Origin: Torreya grandis
Taxonomy: Eukaryota > Streptophyta > Pinopsida > Cupressales > Taxaceae
Assembly: GCA_037957365.1 (NCBI GenBank)
Contig: JARHVA010000638.1
Span: forward strand, 4,641,501 to 4,705,500
Direction of reading: 5' to 3'
DNA length: 64,000 bases
Part shown: piece by piece, positions 47,262 to 57,759 of the stretch
Position numbering within the stretch: the stretch's first letter is position 1
Layout of the letters: each line of letters begins with the position of its first letter
The notes under the pieces: model-generated
Database searches by the model: none
What the model was told of the DNA's origin: nothing
Seen by the model: the letters and a program-made list of their open reading frames with translations, nothing else
Program-made: the position numbers and the translations under genes

Positions 47262-50200
47262 TCAGATTACGTTCATGGATACTACAACATTAGTTACACA
47301 CACCTTGCAGATCAATTTGAATATATTTTTGATCCTTTCACAAGTTTTAATTATGATTATTTTAGCATTGACATAAGTTCTCCTAGTATCTTCTATAAGG
47401 ATTGTGTTACCTCTTTCCATTCCATTACCATTCCACATGTTATTAACACCAACCAACCTAGCCATTATATTGACCTTCCACCTCCCACAAGTGTCAATTG
47501 GGACTCACAGAACCACATTTTGTTGAACTACATCCATGATGACATATCAATTAAGAATATCAGGGGGACCAATACCATATTCATGCAGAAGAAGAACAAT
47601 CTCCTAGTGAAACCTTTTTGAAGGCGTAAGAGGATAATCAGAGTCCAAACTCAACATCTTCTAGTGGAACCTTATTTGAGGTGCCAGAAGACAATAAAAA
47701 TCAAAAGTGATTGTTCTTTAGTGAAACCTTATCAGGGGTGCTATTTGATAATCAAGACAATTTCATTGGTACAAACCTCATTGAGGCACCAATAGCTGAG
47801 CACAATAGTTCTTCACTGATAGATGAAGACATTATTCAAGATAACAATAATACAACTTCCAATCTAAAGAATAATCAAATTGTAGCTACTCCTAGGCCTA
47901 AAAAACAAAAAAATTGATGGTCCTATTAAGAGCATATTCAAAAGTCTTTAGCCCTGCGACAACCAAAATTATGTCGAATCTGGAATCAACAATATTATGT
48001 GTGCCTGAAAATCCTAATCTTTATTTTTTTCCCAACCATTATACATTCCACTATCATCCACCTTTACATTGCCAAATCAGACCTTTTATCCACCGTTTAT
48101 CCCTATTTACCATCCCTAGCCATACTTTCCTTTACATAAGCTATAAAGACACCTTGTCTTGATGCTTGGAGGAAACAGATTCAAAGACCAATGAAGATCA
48201 CAAAAAAATTATTGGAGTCCAAATATGCAGTAGATTCTTGATAGAGTAACTACTCAAAAGAGGTGTGGGCTAGCAATTTCCATGATTGATTATTCTAGTT
48301 GTATCATATGCTGATTAGGATGTGCATCTCCATAATATTACCTTACCATTTACCTTGTCATTTTTGTTTGCCATTCATCTTGTTGTTGGTTCATACCCTA
48401 CCATTTACCTTACCTTGTCACTTGGGGGTAATCCTATTACCACTATGTCCAATTGCCCTCCTGTCATCTTCTTTATGCCATACCCTATACCATTTTACCA
48501 TACCTTCTCTATTGACCAAACTTATTTTTAATAATCCTACCTACCCCTTTTGACCTTTGTTCCATTGGTTCTTCAAACACCTTTTGTAAGAGGATTCTAA
48601 TTTAGTTTCAATAGTTTTAAAATTATGTGTTTAAATGGTAGTATATGAAAGTAGTATGATAGTGGATCTAACAATTACATCTTTCATTTACGCTTAATCG
48701 GTGCCACTGATTATAACCACCTTGGGGCAAATTAGTATTCTACCTTATGTTACTAATTATAACTACCTATGGGCAAATTAGTATCACTGACCTATGTCAT
48801 TGTTTCCTAATTATAACTATTCATGGGAAAATTAGGCACAACACCTTTACCATGCATTGTCACATCACCTTACCATTACTATCATCATTTAGCTTGCCAT
48901 TTGCCTAAAATTGTGAACTTGTCATGACCTAATCAGATCTCACCACCTTTTATGTTGGCAAAACTACAATGACTTGTGGTCCTATCCTGGGACTATGTGG
49001 GCAGTGCTTGATTCACATTGAGGTCAGCCCTGCCACCCCTTTTTTAATGCTCTTGCCATTTTACGATCAACCCAAGCCATGCTCTTATAATTTTATAAGT
49101 TGGATTGTGTCATCTCTTATAATTCTCTAATGAGTTGAGATAACCCAAAACTTCCAAAAACATTCAATTTTTTTTTCAAAATCTTAAAAATTAGAAAAAT
49201 TGGCTTACCATCTCCTCAAGAGATATAAAGCCTCTAAATTCCAAAAACATTTATTCGATTTAAACCTAGTCATTTATCCTCGATTTGCCCTACTAGGGCA
49301 AATCCATTGTTGGTTCTAAATAATTCCACTACCATTGAGGGTATGACCTTCCCTTTGCATGTATCCTTGCTTGGGGGCACCATCTATTTGTCCTTCCATC
49401 TAGCATTCACATGTAGATATTGACTTGGTTGATGACATGATGCTTTATGTTACTTTTTATTTTCAAGTGTTTTTGTGTGTTTATTTGCTTAGTTGTTTGT
49501 TTATTTGTTTTCCTATTTGTTTGTTTTCATTGTTGTGCCTTGACTTAGTATGTATATATGCATTCATCGGGTGATTCCTTACACATTATTCTCAAGTCTA
49601 TCCATACTCACATGTCAACATTATCATCTGATTTTTATCATTGGTGTATTATTTTCAATTATTTATTAAATTAGGAGTCAGTCCTTATGCATATTATGAC
49701 TAAGTTATCATGGTGTTTTATATCATGATGCATACCATCACATGATACAACAAAAATTAACTCATAAAATATTACAAGCAATTGTGCCATAAAAACTTCT
49801 CCTTGTTCACCTTGGCAAATCTTCCCACCCTCCTTAGTCTAATCAACCCCTTGACCATTCTATTTGTATCAATGCTAATAAGGATGAACATCTCTACATT
49901 GGCAAGTGCAATCAAATCATTCACATTGATCACTTCTTATTCTTCTATTCTTCATTCCATTTTCTCCCACTTTTGGGTGAACTACATTGGCCTGAGGTCC
50001 CTTTCGACTATGTAGGAAGCACTTGGATACATGATGTATCTTGGGTCAGCTTGACCACTCTTATTCTTCCAAACATCTCTTTCATCACTTTTTGCATCAT
50101 CATGTGTCAAGTTATTTGTGGCTTCTTTAGTCATTAGACCATCACATCTATGTTTGCACCCACTCATCTTTAATTTGTATAACACGTTATATCCTTGAGT

Positions 50201-50684
50201 TATGCTTGTAAATCTACCCTACTAAGGACAATAAAAAATCATTATTCAATCCACATCATCTTAATGATTATAACTACGTGAGGGAAAATCATTATTTTGA
50301 CTCCTCTGCCCTATTAGGGTATGTGCCTGTGCCATTGATTATAACCATCTTTGGGAAAATTAGTGTCTCAACCTTTGTTGCTGATTATAACCATCTTTGG
50401 AAAAATTAGTATTTTTAAAATCAATGCATGTAAGCATTCTCTTGATTGGATTAATCTTACCCATGGGTTAATTTCATTCTTCTTCTTGCTTCTTTTTGAG
50501 GGACCGTCCATCAATCATATGTGTCAGCCACTCCCTTGAGGGGGCATCATTATAGGCTTCCCAAATGTTGTTTAAGGATTCTTCTTCAATAATTATATTA
50601 TTTCATTCTTAATGGCCTTTTTCATTCTTTGAGAAGACATTATTGTGCCTATAGATTGCAATGCCTTCCCAAACAAGGGTAAAC
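47262..50684 (+). other. 3' interior of the Gypsy-like element
   Basis: No polymerase domains. Short open frames occur at 47711-47917 (acidic, NNN/T-rich), 47914-48162 and 48299-48553, without recognised motifs. The gattataac(c/t)a(c/t)ctttggg motif recurs six times (about 48709, 48755, 48808, 50265, 50337, 50383). A purine stretch, caagggtaaac, precedes the 3' LTR. Confidence 0.5.
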
Positions 50685-51627
50685 TATAGACACCCAATTT
50701 GGCTTTCGACCAGACGTCAGACCAATTCCTACCAACCATTGCAAATTAAGTTTAGGAATCACTTGACATGTCAATTTTAGTCTTGCATCATTCATCAATG
50801 CTCAGAATCATGTTGAGGCATCCCTATTTGGGATACTAACTTGTACGCAATAATAACCTTTTACAAATTCACCCCCAGTCACCTTGAGACAAAAAATGTC
50901 AATTTGGCATATGAACCCATTAAGTGGGGCACTTAATCAAATCTTAAAAGATCAAAAAGGCTAATCAAAATCAATTTATTAATTAAAAAAGCTTAAATGC
51001 TTAGTTGAATTATCCATTTGCAATTAATGAATATCTAAAAATGAAAATTCTAAAAATTAAAATATCAAGCCTTTCATTATTACATTTATGAGTTGTCAAA
51101 ATATCCCAAAATATCTAATTTGAGAACTATGACTAACTGAAAGACATAATTCATGACAACTTTTAACTCAACTAGATTTAGTCTCAACTCAACCTTAACT
51201 CACCTAGGGTGAGAATTAATTCTTGAGGCTATAAATACAAGGACATACCCACTGATGTTTAAGATACTTTGGTGTGATGTTATAGTACACAAATAGATGC
51301 AAAGAAGCCTTGCATATAATGTTACCATGCCAAATTCATGAGCTAAACAGCCAAATCAAGGTGCAAAGGAAAGGTGAAGCCAACAAAGCTCCATTGATGG
51401 AGATTTCTCGATGCACAAGCTAAGCAAGCCATTTCTACAAGACATTTGGAGCTCCAAAAAAGGTAAAAGAAGGTTTTATTTTATGTTTTAGTTGTGTTTC
51501 ATATTCATGCTTGTTACCTATGCTCTCTAGTGTCTAGGATAGAGGTGTTAGAATGTTAGTGTGTTTATTTGAGTTTTATTTCTTGGAGTAACACAATATT
51601 AATCTCTCCTCTTGGATTCCTTGTTCA
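50685..51627 (+). repeat. 3' LTR of the Gypsy-like element (943 bp)
   Basis: It starts TATAGACACCCAATTT, so the terminal TG has become TA, and ends GGATTCCTTGTTCA. A TATA box (51230-51237) matches that of the 5' LTR. It lacks about 12 bases present near the start of the 5' copy and is otherwise collinear. Confidence 0.9.
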
Positions 51628-53278
51628 TAGTTGGGAGTAGGGTGGCAGATTTATAGCAAATCATGGAGTGACATGTAGTCCCAAGTGTCAGTTTGAGGTC
51701 TCAGTCATGATAAAACCTAAGATAACCTAGTACGAATCTCAAAATGTCACATAACATGGTTAAATATCTGTATAAGTAGGTCCCATAGTGGATTCCATGC
51801 ATCAAGGTGATAATTAAGCTATAGGGTGAATGAATACTTGCTAGGTAGCAGTTGTAGTTGTGAGCCAAAAATTTAGTGGATGATGATGGGGAAAATAAGT
51901 CAGCATGAGGAATATTTAGTCGAGAAGAGTGAGGCCAGACTAATAAGGTACTACCACATATACCACTTACAAGGCTACCACATCATTATCAAGGCCAAAT
52001 AATTTCAAGAAGATATTGGTCTTTCAAGACCAATGTCTTAGTGAGCCCTTTTGTTCTTAAAGCACTTTCTTCATTTTCTATACATTCGATATGGGACTTA
52101 AGTCCAAAGCAAATATGTGATCAATTATTTGAGCTCATAAAGGTGAAAAGAGGAGCTTGCGTAGAAGAGTGGCAAACTCATGACACCAACCAATGTTATA
52201 TAGGGGTAATCCAAGTGCCCAACAAGCTCGAGGAAGCAACATCGATGAACCCAACTTAAATGAGCTCGAGTTGGTTAGAAAGAGAAGATCAATCTAAGCT
52301 CAACATATTTTGAATGCATTATAAACAAGCTCAATGAGTTTTCAAAACAAGCTCGGGTCTAAACAAATGCATGTAGGATAGGGTCATTTATCCACACCTA
52401 AAACATGCTAATGCAATCACTTGGAATAACTTTTATGCTTGCATAACTTACATATTGAGATGTCAAATAATATGCCATACCTAAAATATGGCACTGACAC
52501 TCACATCAATATACGACAAAAAAAAATATTTTAATTAAGTTTAGTGGGTAACTTGAAACCCATCGCTACCGACCCCACCTCACCAAAGTCTATATTGTAT
52601 AATAATAAATATTATATAATATAATGTATAGTTTAATAATATATATTAATATAATATATTACATAATGTATGTATTATAATATAATATTTATTTGTATAA
52701 TATTTATATGTATTAAACTTTAAGAATTTCATCATTTTCCTGCTCAGTAAGAATGCATTTAGATGTCAAAATAAGTTCATTCAAAGTAATTTTGGGGGCA
52801 GATTGATCGTGGTCTGAGTCACCATGTAATGCTTTAGTTTATGATGACGTGCATTCTTACTAAAAAGAGATTGTGTCTTCACCAAAATATTATGTAATAT
52901 ATATTATAATATTTTGTATATTAAAAAATAATTATATAATATATATGAATATTATATATATTACATAATATAAAATAATATAATATATTATAGCAACTTG
53001 TACAATAATATATTAATACATTATATTATAATAATATCCTATAAAAACCAAAATTTTAACGAGAAAACCATTTTGTTTTGGGTAGCGCAGGTTGCCACCT
53101 ATCCCTTGCTAATTTGCAAAACTCAACCTAAAATACTTTTGTTAAAAGTGCATTAGACTTATAACTATAGCATTCCATGAAACCATTTCTACAAATTTCA
53201 TTTTCTTTAATGCCTATGGTGTTTTAAGAAACCATTATGTGCATATCCTATAAGCATAGCATTTTAGAAGACCACTTT
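51628..53278. other. No gene; AT-rich low-complexity patches
   Basis: Strings of taatata/atatta fill 52590-52710 and 52880-53040. Between them 12-bp inverted repeats (agtaagaatgca at 52746-52757 and its complement at 52850-52861) bound a 116-bp stretch that may be a tiny inverted-repeat element. The 72-codon frame at 52041-52259 has no recognised domain. Confidence 0.45.
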
Positions 53279-53283
53279 TGTTT
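53279..53283 (+). repeat. Target-site duplication, left copy (TGTTT)
   Basis: The five bases before the Copia 5' LTR equal the five bases after the 3' LTR (59333-59337). Confidence 0.95.
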
Positions 53284-53689
53284 TGTTGGAATAATGCATA
53301 TTTAAGCTTACCTAGGGTTAATAGGGTAAGTTATTTATTACCGAGGGTAAAATTTATTTACCTCGGTTAATTTATTTTATTGTTGAGAATTTCTCAACAA
53401 TATATTTGTTCGTAGTATGAGAAAACAAATAGTTTGTTTTCTCTATTTGATAATCATTAAAAATAGTTTGTTAACATGAAACAAACTATTTGTATTATAA
53501 ATACTTTGCATTATATGAGAAATTAACGAGAGATTAATGAGAATATACAGATAAATTTGTGGATTATCACCTATTTTTTAGGTGTGACAAATTTATTTAT
53601 TCTCTGGAAATATTTGCAGGTTATTTGTTGTGGGTTCTTTCTCCTGGATTGATCCTGTGGATCCTGTGTATCTCCTGCTCATTCTTTCA
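53284..53689 (+). repeat. Copia 5' LTR (406 bp)
   Basis: TGTTGGAATAATGC ... ATTCTTTCA. A TATA box (TATAAATA, 53496-53503) lies 212 bases in. Three short palindromes lie upstream of it: accgaggg/cctcggt arms at 53340-53367, TGTTGAGAA/TTCTCAACA at 53381-53399, and GAAAACAAA/TTTGTTTTC at 53421-53441. Confidence 0.97.
53496..53503 (+). promoter_or_regulatory. TATA box of the Copia 5' LTR
   Basis: TATAAATA at the same offset (212 bp) in both LTRs. It would drive the genomic RNA, with U3 ending a few tens of bases downstream. Confidence 0.65.
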
Positions 53690-53701
53690 TGGTATCAGAG
53701 C
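53690..53701 (+). promoter_or_regulatory. Copia primer binding site (initiator Met tRNA)
   Basis: TGGTATCAGAGC lies directly after the LTR end with no gap, the standard site of plant Copia elements. Confidence 0.95.
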
Positions 53702-54756
53702 TTGGAGTTCCAGTTGAAGATCCTCTTCCCTGAAATTTTTCATCTTTTAACACATTCAAAAATATTATTTTGTTGATGTGTTACAGATATTTTTAATTCT
53801 CTCAAATTCTGGTTCTTATTTACTATTTTTTTTGGAAAATTCTGTATTTTATGCTCATTATATGACCGTACAGATTTCCAAAATCAGATTTTTCTTTGAT
53901 GGAGGCGTAGGAAATCAAGTCAGGAATCCATTTCAATTTGAATTTTCACATTTGGATCAGGACGTACAGCTCTTTCATTCAAAAACTTGCAGACTGGTCC
54001 CTGTTGGCAGACTGTTGGCAGACTGCAGTACCTGTCCATTTTTCTGATGTGGCAGATCGTACGGTTGACTTTTTTCAAATATAAGACCTGATAATGAAAT
54101 TTGACTCTTATATCTTTCTATCCATATGAATTTTGATGAATTTGGATCAGGCCGTACAATGTTTTGGAAGCCAACAACAGGAAATTAAAAACTATTTTTT
54201 TCCCTGTTGTATAGCCGTACAAATTTCTCCTTTTTGAATGCCTTATTCTATATAAAATCAAAATCTGAGAATTTCATGTGATAGAAAACTTCCAAATATT
54301 TCATTTCATGCTGAGAAGGATGGATTTGGAGTAGGCCGTACAGTCCTTTTGGCAGATCCAGTGGAGACATTCTGCATTGCTGAACTGTGTTTACAATTTT
54401 TTCTCAAATATTTCCCTGACCACCACGCCTTGCTGGAAAAAGAGTTTATTTTTGATAAAGCCAAAGATTATTCAGCTGATATCTCACATGTGTGAGTCAT
54501 TTTTGGCCTTTTTTTAATTAATTATTTTAATTTTTAGTGGTTTAAATGCAAGTCTCTAGCTTTGAAAGTTCAAATTTGACTTTGCTAAAACAGCTAGAGA
54601 TATTTTGTTAAAAATTTGTAGGGAGGAGGTCTCGGGGTCAAATCCCCCTACATTTTTTTTGCATAAAGCCATTTTAAAATTTTGTATAAGCCAAGGCTAA
54701 ATTTTTTTTCGTCGGGAGACGTTAAATTGTAACGGGAGGGGTGGTTTTTGAGGCAA
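53702..54756 (+). other. Copia leader (untranslated)
   Basis: No protein motif. An 89-codon frame at 53778-54047 has no Gag features. The word ggccgtaca or similar recurs (53866, 53962, 54151, 54211, 54333), which may be leftover repeat structure or an RNA feature. gtctcggggtcaaatccccc at 54630-54649 can form a small stem. Confidence 0.6.
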
Positions 54757-56283
54757 ATGTCTAGATTGTTATTGTCAACTTCATCATCTTCCTTGGGAAT
54801 GGAATCTCGATTGTTTGAACCTCTAAATTCTACAAATTACCATGTTTGGAAGCCAAAAATGCAACAACTCCTTCAATCAAAGGGCTTATGGAGAATTTTT
54901 TCTGAAACGACACCTGCAACATTCACCACTGAAAAAGACAAATATGCATATGGATGTAAGCAGGATGAGGCTCTTGGATTGATTTGCCTCAACGTCTCAG
55001 ATAATCTTCAATTTCACATTGTAGATGCTACTACGCCAAAAGAGGTATGGGAAAAATTTAAAAACCTATTTGGCAAAGTTAATGAGTTTAAAATTTTGCA
55101 ATTAGATGCAGAATTGAGTACTCTCTCTCCATCAGATTTCCCTTCAATAGATGAATTCTTAGCAAAATTCAAATTTATAAGGTCACAATTGAAAGTTGGT
55201 GACGAGGATAAAAGTGATCAGGAGTGCATTTTCATGATTTTGTCAAAGTTGAAAGGACCATATAGTGTTTTTTCCTCTGCTTTTTATACTATGATGGATA
55301 CATTAGGTGATGAATTCAAATGGCCTTCCTTTGAAGTTTTTTGTGAAAGATTGACTAGGGAGCAAAGAAAATTAATGGCCTTAGATGCTCTACTTGGTCC
55401 TAGTCATGCTCTAGTTGCTAATTCTTCTAAAGGAAAACCTTCACCTAAGTCTAAAAAGCAAGCACCTTCAAATAACCCTTCAGAGTCCACCACCCAAACA
55501 CCTCATCATTCTAAATCTACTAAGACCAAAAAGTCCTTCAAGCAAAAGAAGAAAACATTTGGTCCATGTAATTTTTGTGGTGGTCCTAATCATGATGAAA
55601 GTAGATGTTTTAAGAAGATGGAAGCATTAGAGGCAGCGGTTAGACAACACAAAATTTCCATTCCGTCTCCATCTCCTTTTACTTCTATAGGAAAAGGGAA
55701 AGCACTTTCAGCTAGGGCTATATCTTCATGTCAGGATCAGTGGATTTTTGACTCAGGTGCTTCTCACCATCTCACAGATTCTAAGGATCTATTGTCTTCC
55801 CTTACAGATTGCAGTACATCACATATTGTTATGGGTAACTCCTCACAGATTGAAGTCTTGGGATCAGGTACTGTTGATAAACAGGATGGATGTTTTAACA
55901 ATGTATTGCTTGTACCTCAAATCTCTTCTAATATTCTCTCTGTATATCAAATATGTAATTTTGGTACTGGTAAAATTGTGGAGTTTACTTCACATAATGT
56001 TGTAATAAGAGAATGTAATGATCCTAGTGAGATAGTTGCTACAGGTACAGCAGACCATACTACAAGACTCTATACTTTTGATAAGTTTGAGTCTTTTATG
56101 TCTTTTGGTTCTTCACTTATAGCACATGGTAATAATCTCAGCAAATTGTGGCATGAGAGATTGGGACATTTGAGTTATGGATATATGCAACAAATGAGTA
56201 CAAAACATCTTGTAAAAGGCCTTCCTAAGGTCTCATGTATTGATGGGGTATGTCCTGGTTGTCTAGTTGGTAAACAACACTAG
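54757..56283 (+). CDS. Copia Gag, protease and integrase N-terminal part (508 codons)
   Basis: Gag occupies about residues 1-290, with LNSTNYHVWKPKMQQLL near the N-terminus. A basic, Ser/Lys-rich stretch comes before a CCHC knuckle at about residues 271-284 (C-NF-C-GGPN-H-DESR-C), which binds genomic RNA. The aspartic protease has its active site at Asp332 (FDSGASHHLT). The integrase zinc-binding region follows (WHERLGH from about residue 465, then CPGC). The segment ends at the in-frame TAG after GKQH. ATG at 54757 is preferred over upstream non-ATG codons. In virus-like particles Gag packages the RNA and the protease would process the polyprotein. Confidence 0.93.
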   Translation: MSRLLLSTSSSSLGMESRLFEPLNSTNYHVWKPKMQQLLQSKGLWRIFSETTPATFTTEKDKYAYGCKQDEALGLICLNVSDNLQFHIVDATTPKEVWEKFKNLFGKVNEFKILQLDAELSTLSPSDFPSIDEFLAKFKFIRSQLKVGDEDKSDQECIFMILSKLKGPYSVFSSAFYTMMDTLGDEFKWPSFEVFCERLTREQRKLMALDALLGPSHALVANSSKGKPSPKSKKQAPSNNPSESTTQTPHHSKSTKTKKSFKQKKKTFGPCNFCGGPNHDESRCFKKMEALEAAVRQHKISIPSPSPFTSIGKGKALSARAISSCQDQWIFDSGASHHLTDSKDLLSSLTDCSTSHIVMGNSSQIEVLGSGTVDKQDGCFNNVLLVPQISSNILSVYQICNFGTGKIVEFTSHNVVIRECNDPSEIVATGTADHTTRLYTFDKFESFMSFGSSLIAHGNNLSKLWHERLGHLSYGYMQQMSTKHLVKGLPKVSCIDGVCPGCLVGKQH

Positions 56284-57759
56284 GATCCATTTCCAGTTGG
56301 TAAGGCCACACGTGCAAATGCACCCTTAGGGTTGGTTCATAGTGATTTGATAACTTTTCCAACTCATTCTTTTTCAGGGGCTAAATATGCACTCACATTC
56401 ATTGATGATTTCACTCGTAAAACTTGGGTATATTTTCTCAAGTTGAAAAGTGAAGTTTTTGAAACCTTTAAGGCTTTCAAAGCCTTTGTTGAAAAACAAT
56501 CATCTCTTCCTCTTAATAAGATACACACTGACAATGGGGGGGAATATGACAGTAATGCTTTCTATGATTTTTGTATTGAGCATGGGATACAACATCAGTT
56601 CACTGTACCACACACTCCTCAACAAAATGGTGTAGCAGAGAGGAAGAATCGAACATTGAAAGAGATGGCTAATTGTATGATTCACTCTAAAAATTTGGGT
56701 CCACAATATTGGGCTGAAGCTGTAAATTGTGCAAACTACATTCAAAACCGTATACCTCATAAAGTTGTGCAAAATATGACACCAAAAGAAGCTTGGTCTG
56801 GGATCAAGCCTGATATTTCATATTTTCGCATCTTTGGGAGTCAAGCATGGGCATTCATTCCTGATGACAAACGTAAAGCATTGGAGAAGAAAAGCCAACC
56901 ACTCATTTTTGTTGGTTATTGTGAAGATGTAAAAGCCTACCGTCTTTTTGATCCTGTCACACATGATGTGTTGTTTCAACGGGATGTTCAGGTTGATGAG
57001 CTACCCACTCCACATGAGTGTACATCTAGTTCTTCTTCTTCCCCTCCTTCTTCTACTGAGGATAGTGAGGATTTTCTTTCTATTGTTGATGATAATGATG
57101 TTGCACTTATTCAGCCACCACAACCATCTTCTTCACCACCTTTGCCTAAATGGGCAAAGAGCACTCTACATGCAGCTAGTTCTTTTGTTGGTGATCCATC
57201 TGATTCTCGTCGCACTCGCTCACAGACATCTGGTGTTACTCTTTTGGGACAAGCTTGTATAGATGATCCAGTGTTCTTTTTTGAGGCTATTAGTATACCC
57301 GAGTGGGATGTTGCTATGTATGATGAGTATTCTTCATTGATGAAGAATGATACTTGGGATCTTGTCCCTCTTCCTAAGGGAAGAAAACTTGTAAAATGTA
57401 AATGGGTCTATAGGACAAAATATGCTGCAGATGGATCAGTAGATAAGTACAAAGCTAGATTAGTAGCTAAGGGTTTTTCACAGGTTGAAGGGGTTGATTA
57501 CTCTGAGACCTTTGCCCCTGTAGCTAAGATGGATTCTATTCGGCTTGTACTCTCTCTTGCTGCTTCACATTCTTGGTCTGTTTTTCAGATGGATGTGAAG
57601 AGTGCTTTCTTACATGGTGATCTCCATGAGGAGATCTATATGGAGCAGCCTCCAGGATTTGTGCAAGACTCATCATTGGTTTGTAGACTCCATCATTCTC
57701 TTTATGGCCTCAAAAAAGCTCCTAGAGCTTGGTATGAGAAGATGGATAGTTTCTTTTGA
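56284..57759 (+). CDS. Copia integrase core and start of reverse transcriptase
   Basis: It continues in the same frame right after the TAG. The integrase core has Asp (VHSDL, 56344), Asp (HTDNGGEY, 56530) and Glu (NGVAERKNRT, 56638), with exactly 35 residues between the second Asp and the Glu, the D,D(35)E pattern. The KKSQPLIFVGY region and a Ser/Pro-rich linker follow. Reverse transcriptase begins at WDLVPLPKGRKLV, with KARLVAKGFSQ, the first catalytic Asp in QMDVKSAFLHGDL (57592), and SLYGLKKAPRAWYEKM. The frame stops at 57757-57759 because of the frameshift. Confidence 0.93.
   Translation, partial: DPFPVGKATRANAPLGLVHSDLITFPTHSFSGAKYALTFIDDFTRKTWVYFLKLKSEVFETFKAFKAFVEKQSSLPLNKIHTDNGGEYDSNAFYDFCIEHGIQHQFTVPHTPQQNGVAERKNRTLKEMANCMIHSKNLGPQYWAEAVNCANYIQNRIPHKVVQNMTPKEAWSGIKPDISYFRIFGSQAWAFIPDDKRKALEKKSQPLIFVGYCEDVKAYRLFDPVTHDVLFQRDVQVDELPTPHECTSSSSSSPPSSTEDSEDFLSIVDDNDVALIQPPQPSSSPPLPKWAKSTLHAASSFVGDPSDSRRTRSQTSGVTLLGQACIDDPVFFFEAISIPEWDVAMYDEYSSLMKNDTWDLVPLPKGRKLVKCKWVYRTKYAADGSVDKYKARLVAKGFSQVEGVDYSETFAPVAKMDSIRLVLSLAASHSWSVFQMDVKSAFLHGDLHEEIYMEQPPGFVQDSSLVCRLHHSLYGLKKAPRAWYEKMDSFF

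Larger units (their letters stand above)
42074..51627 (+). mobile_element. Large non-autonomous Gypsy-like LTR retrotransposon (9.55 kb)
   Basis: Two LTRs in direct orientation (42074-43055, 50685-51627) enclose a 7.6-kb interior. The interior starts with a Tat/Gypsy-like primer binding site and ends in gggtaaac before the 3' LTR. It contains repetitive open frames (45992-46483, 46770-47261) and a dispersed gattataac motif, but I see no protease, reverse transcriptase, RNase H or integrase. The LTRs have diverged strongly (clear substitutions and indels, 982 versus 943 bp), so it is much older than the Copia at 53284. Flanks do not give a clean 5-bp duplication (gtggg / tagtt), though atagtggg and catagttggg are similar. 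Confidence 0.85.

Noticed and set aside
54630..54649. tRNA T-arm-like word (ggggtcaaatcccc) in the Copia leader
   Set aside because: No acceptor stem, A box or cloverleaf around it; a chance stem is enough.
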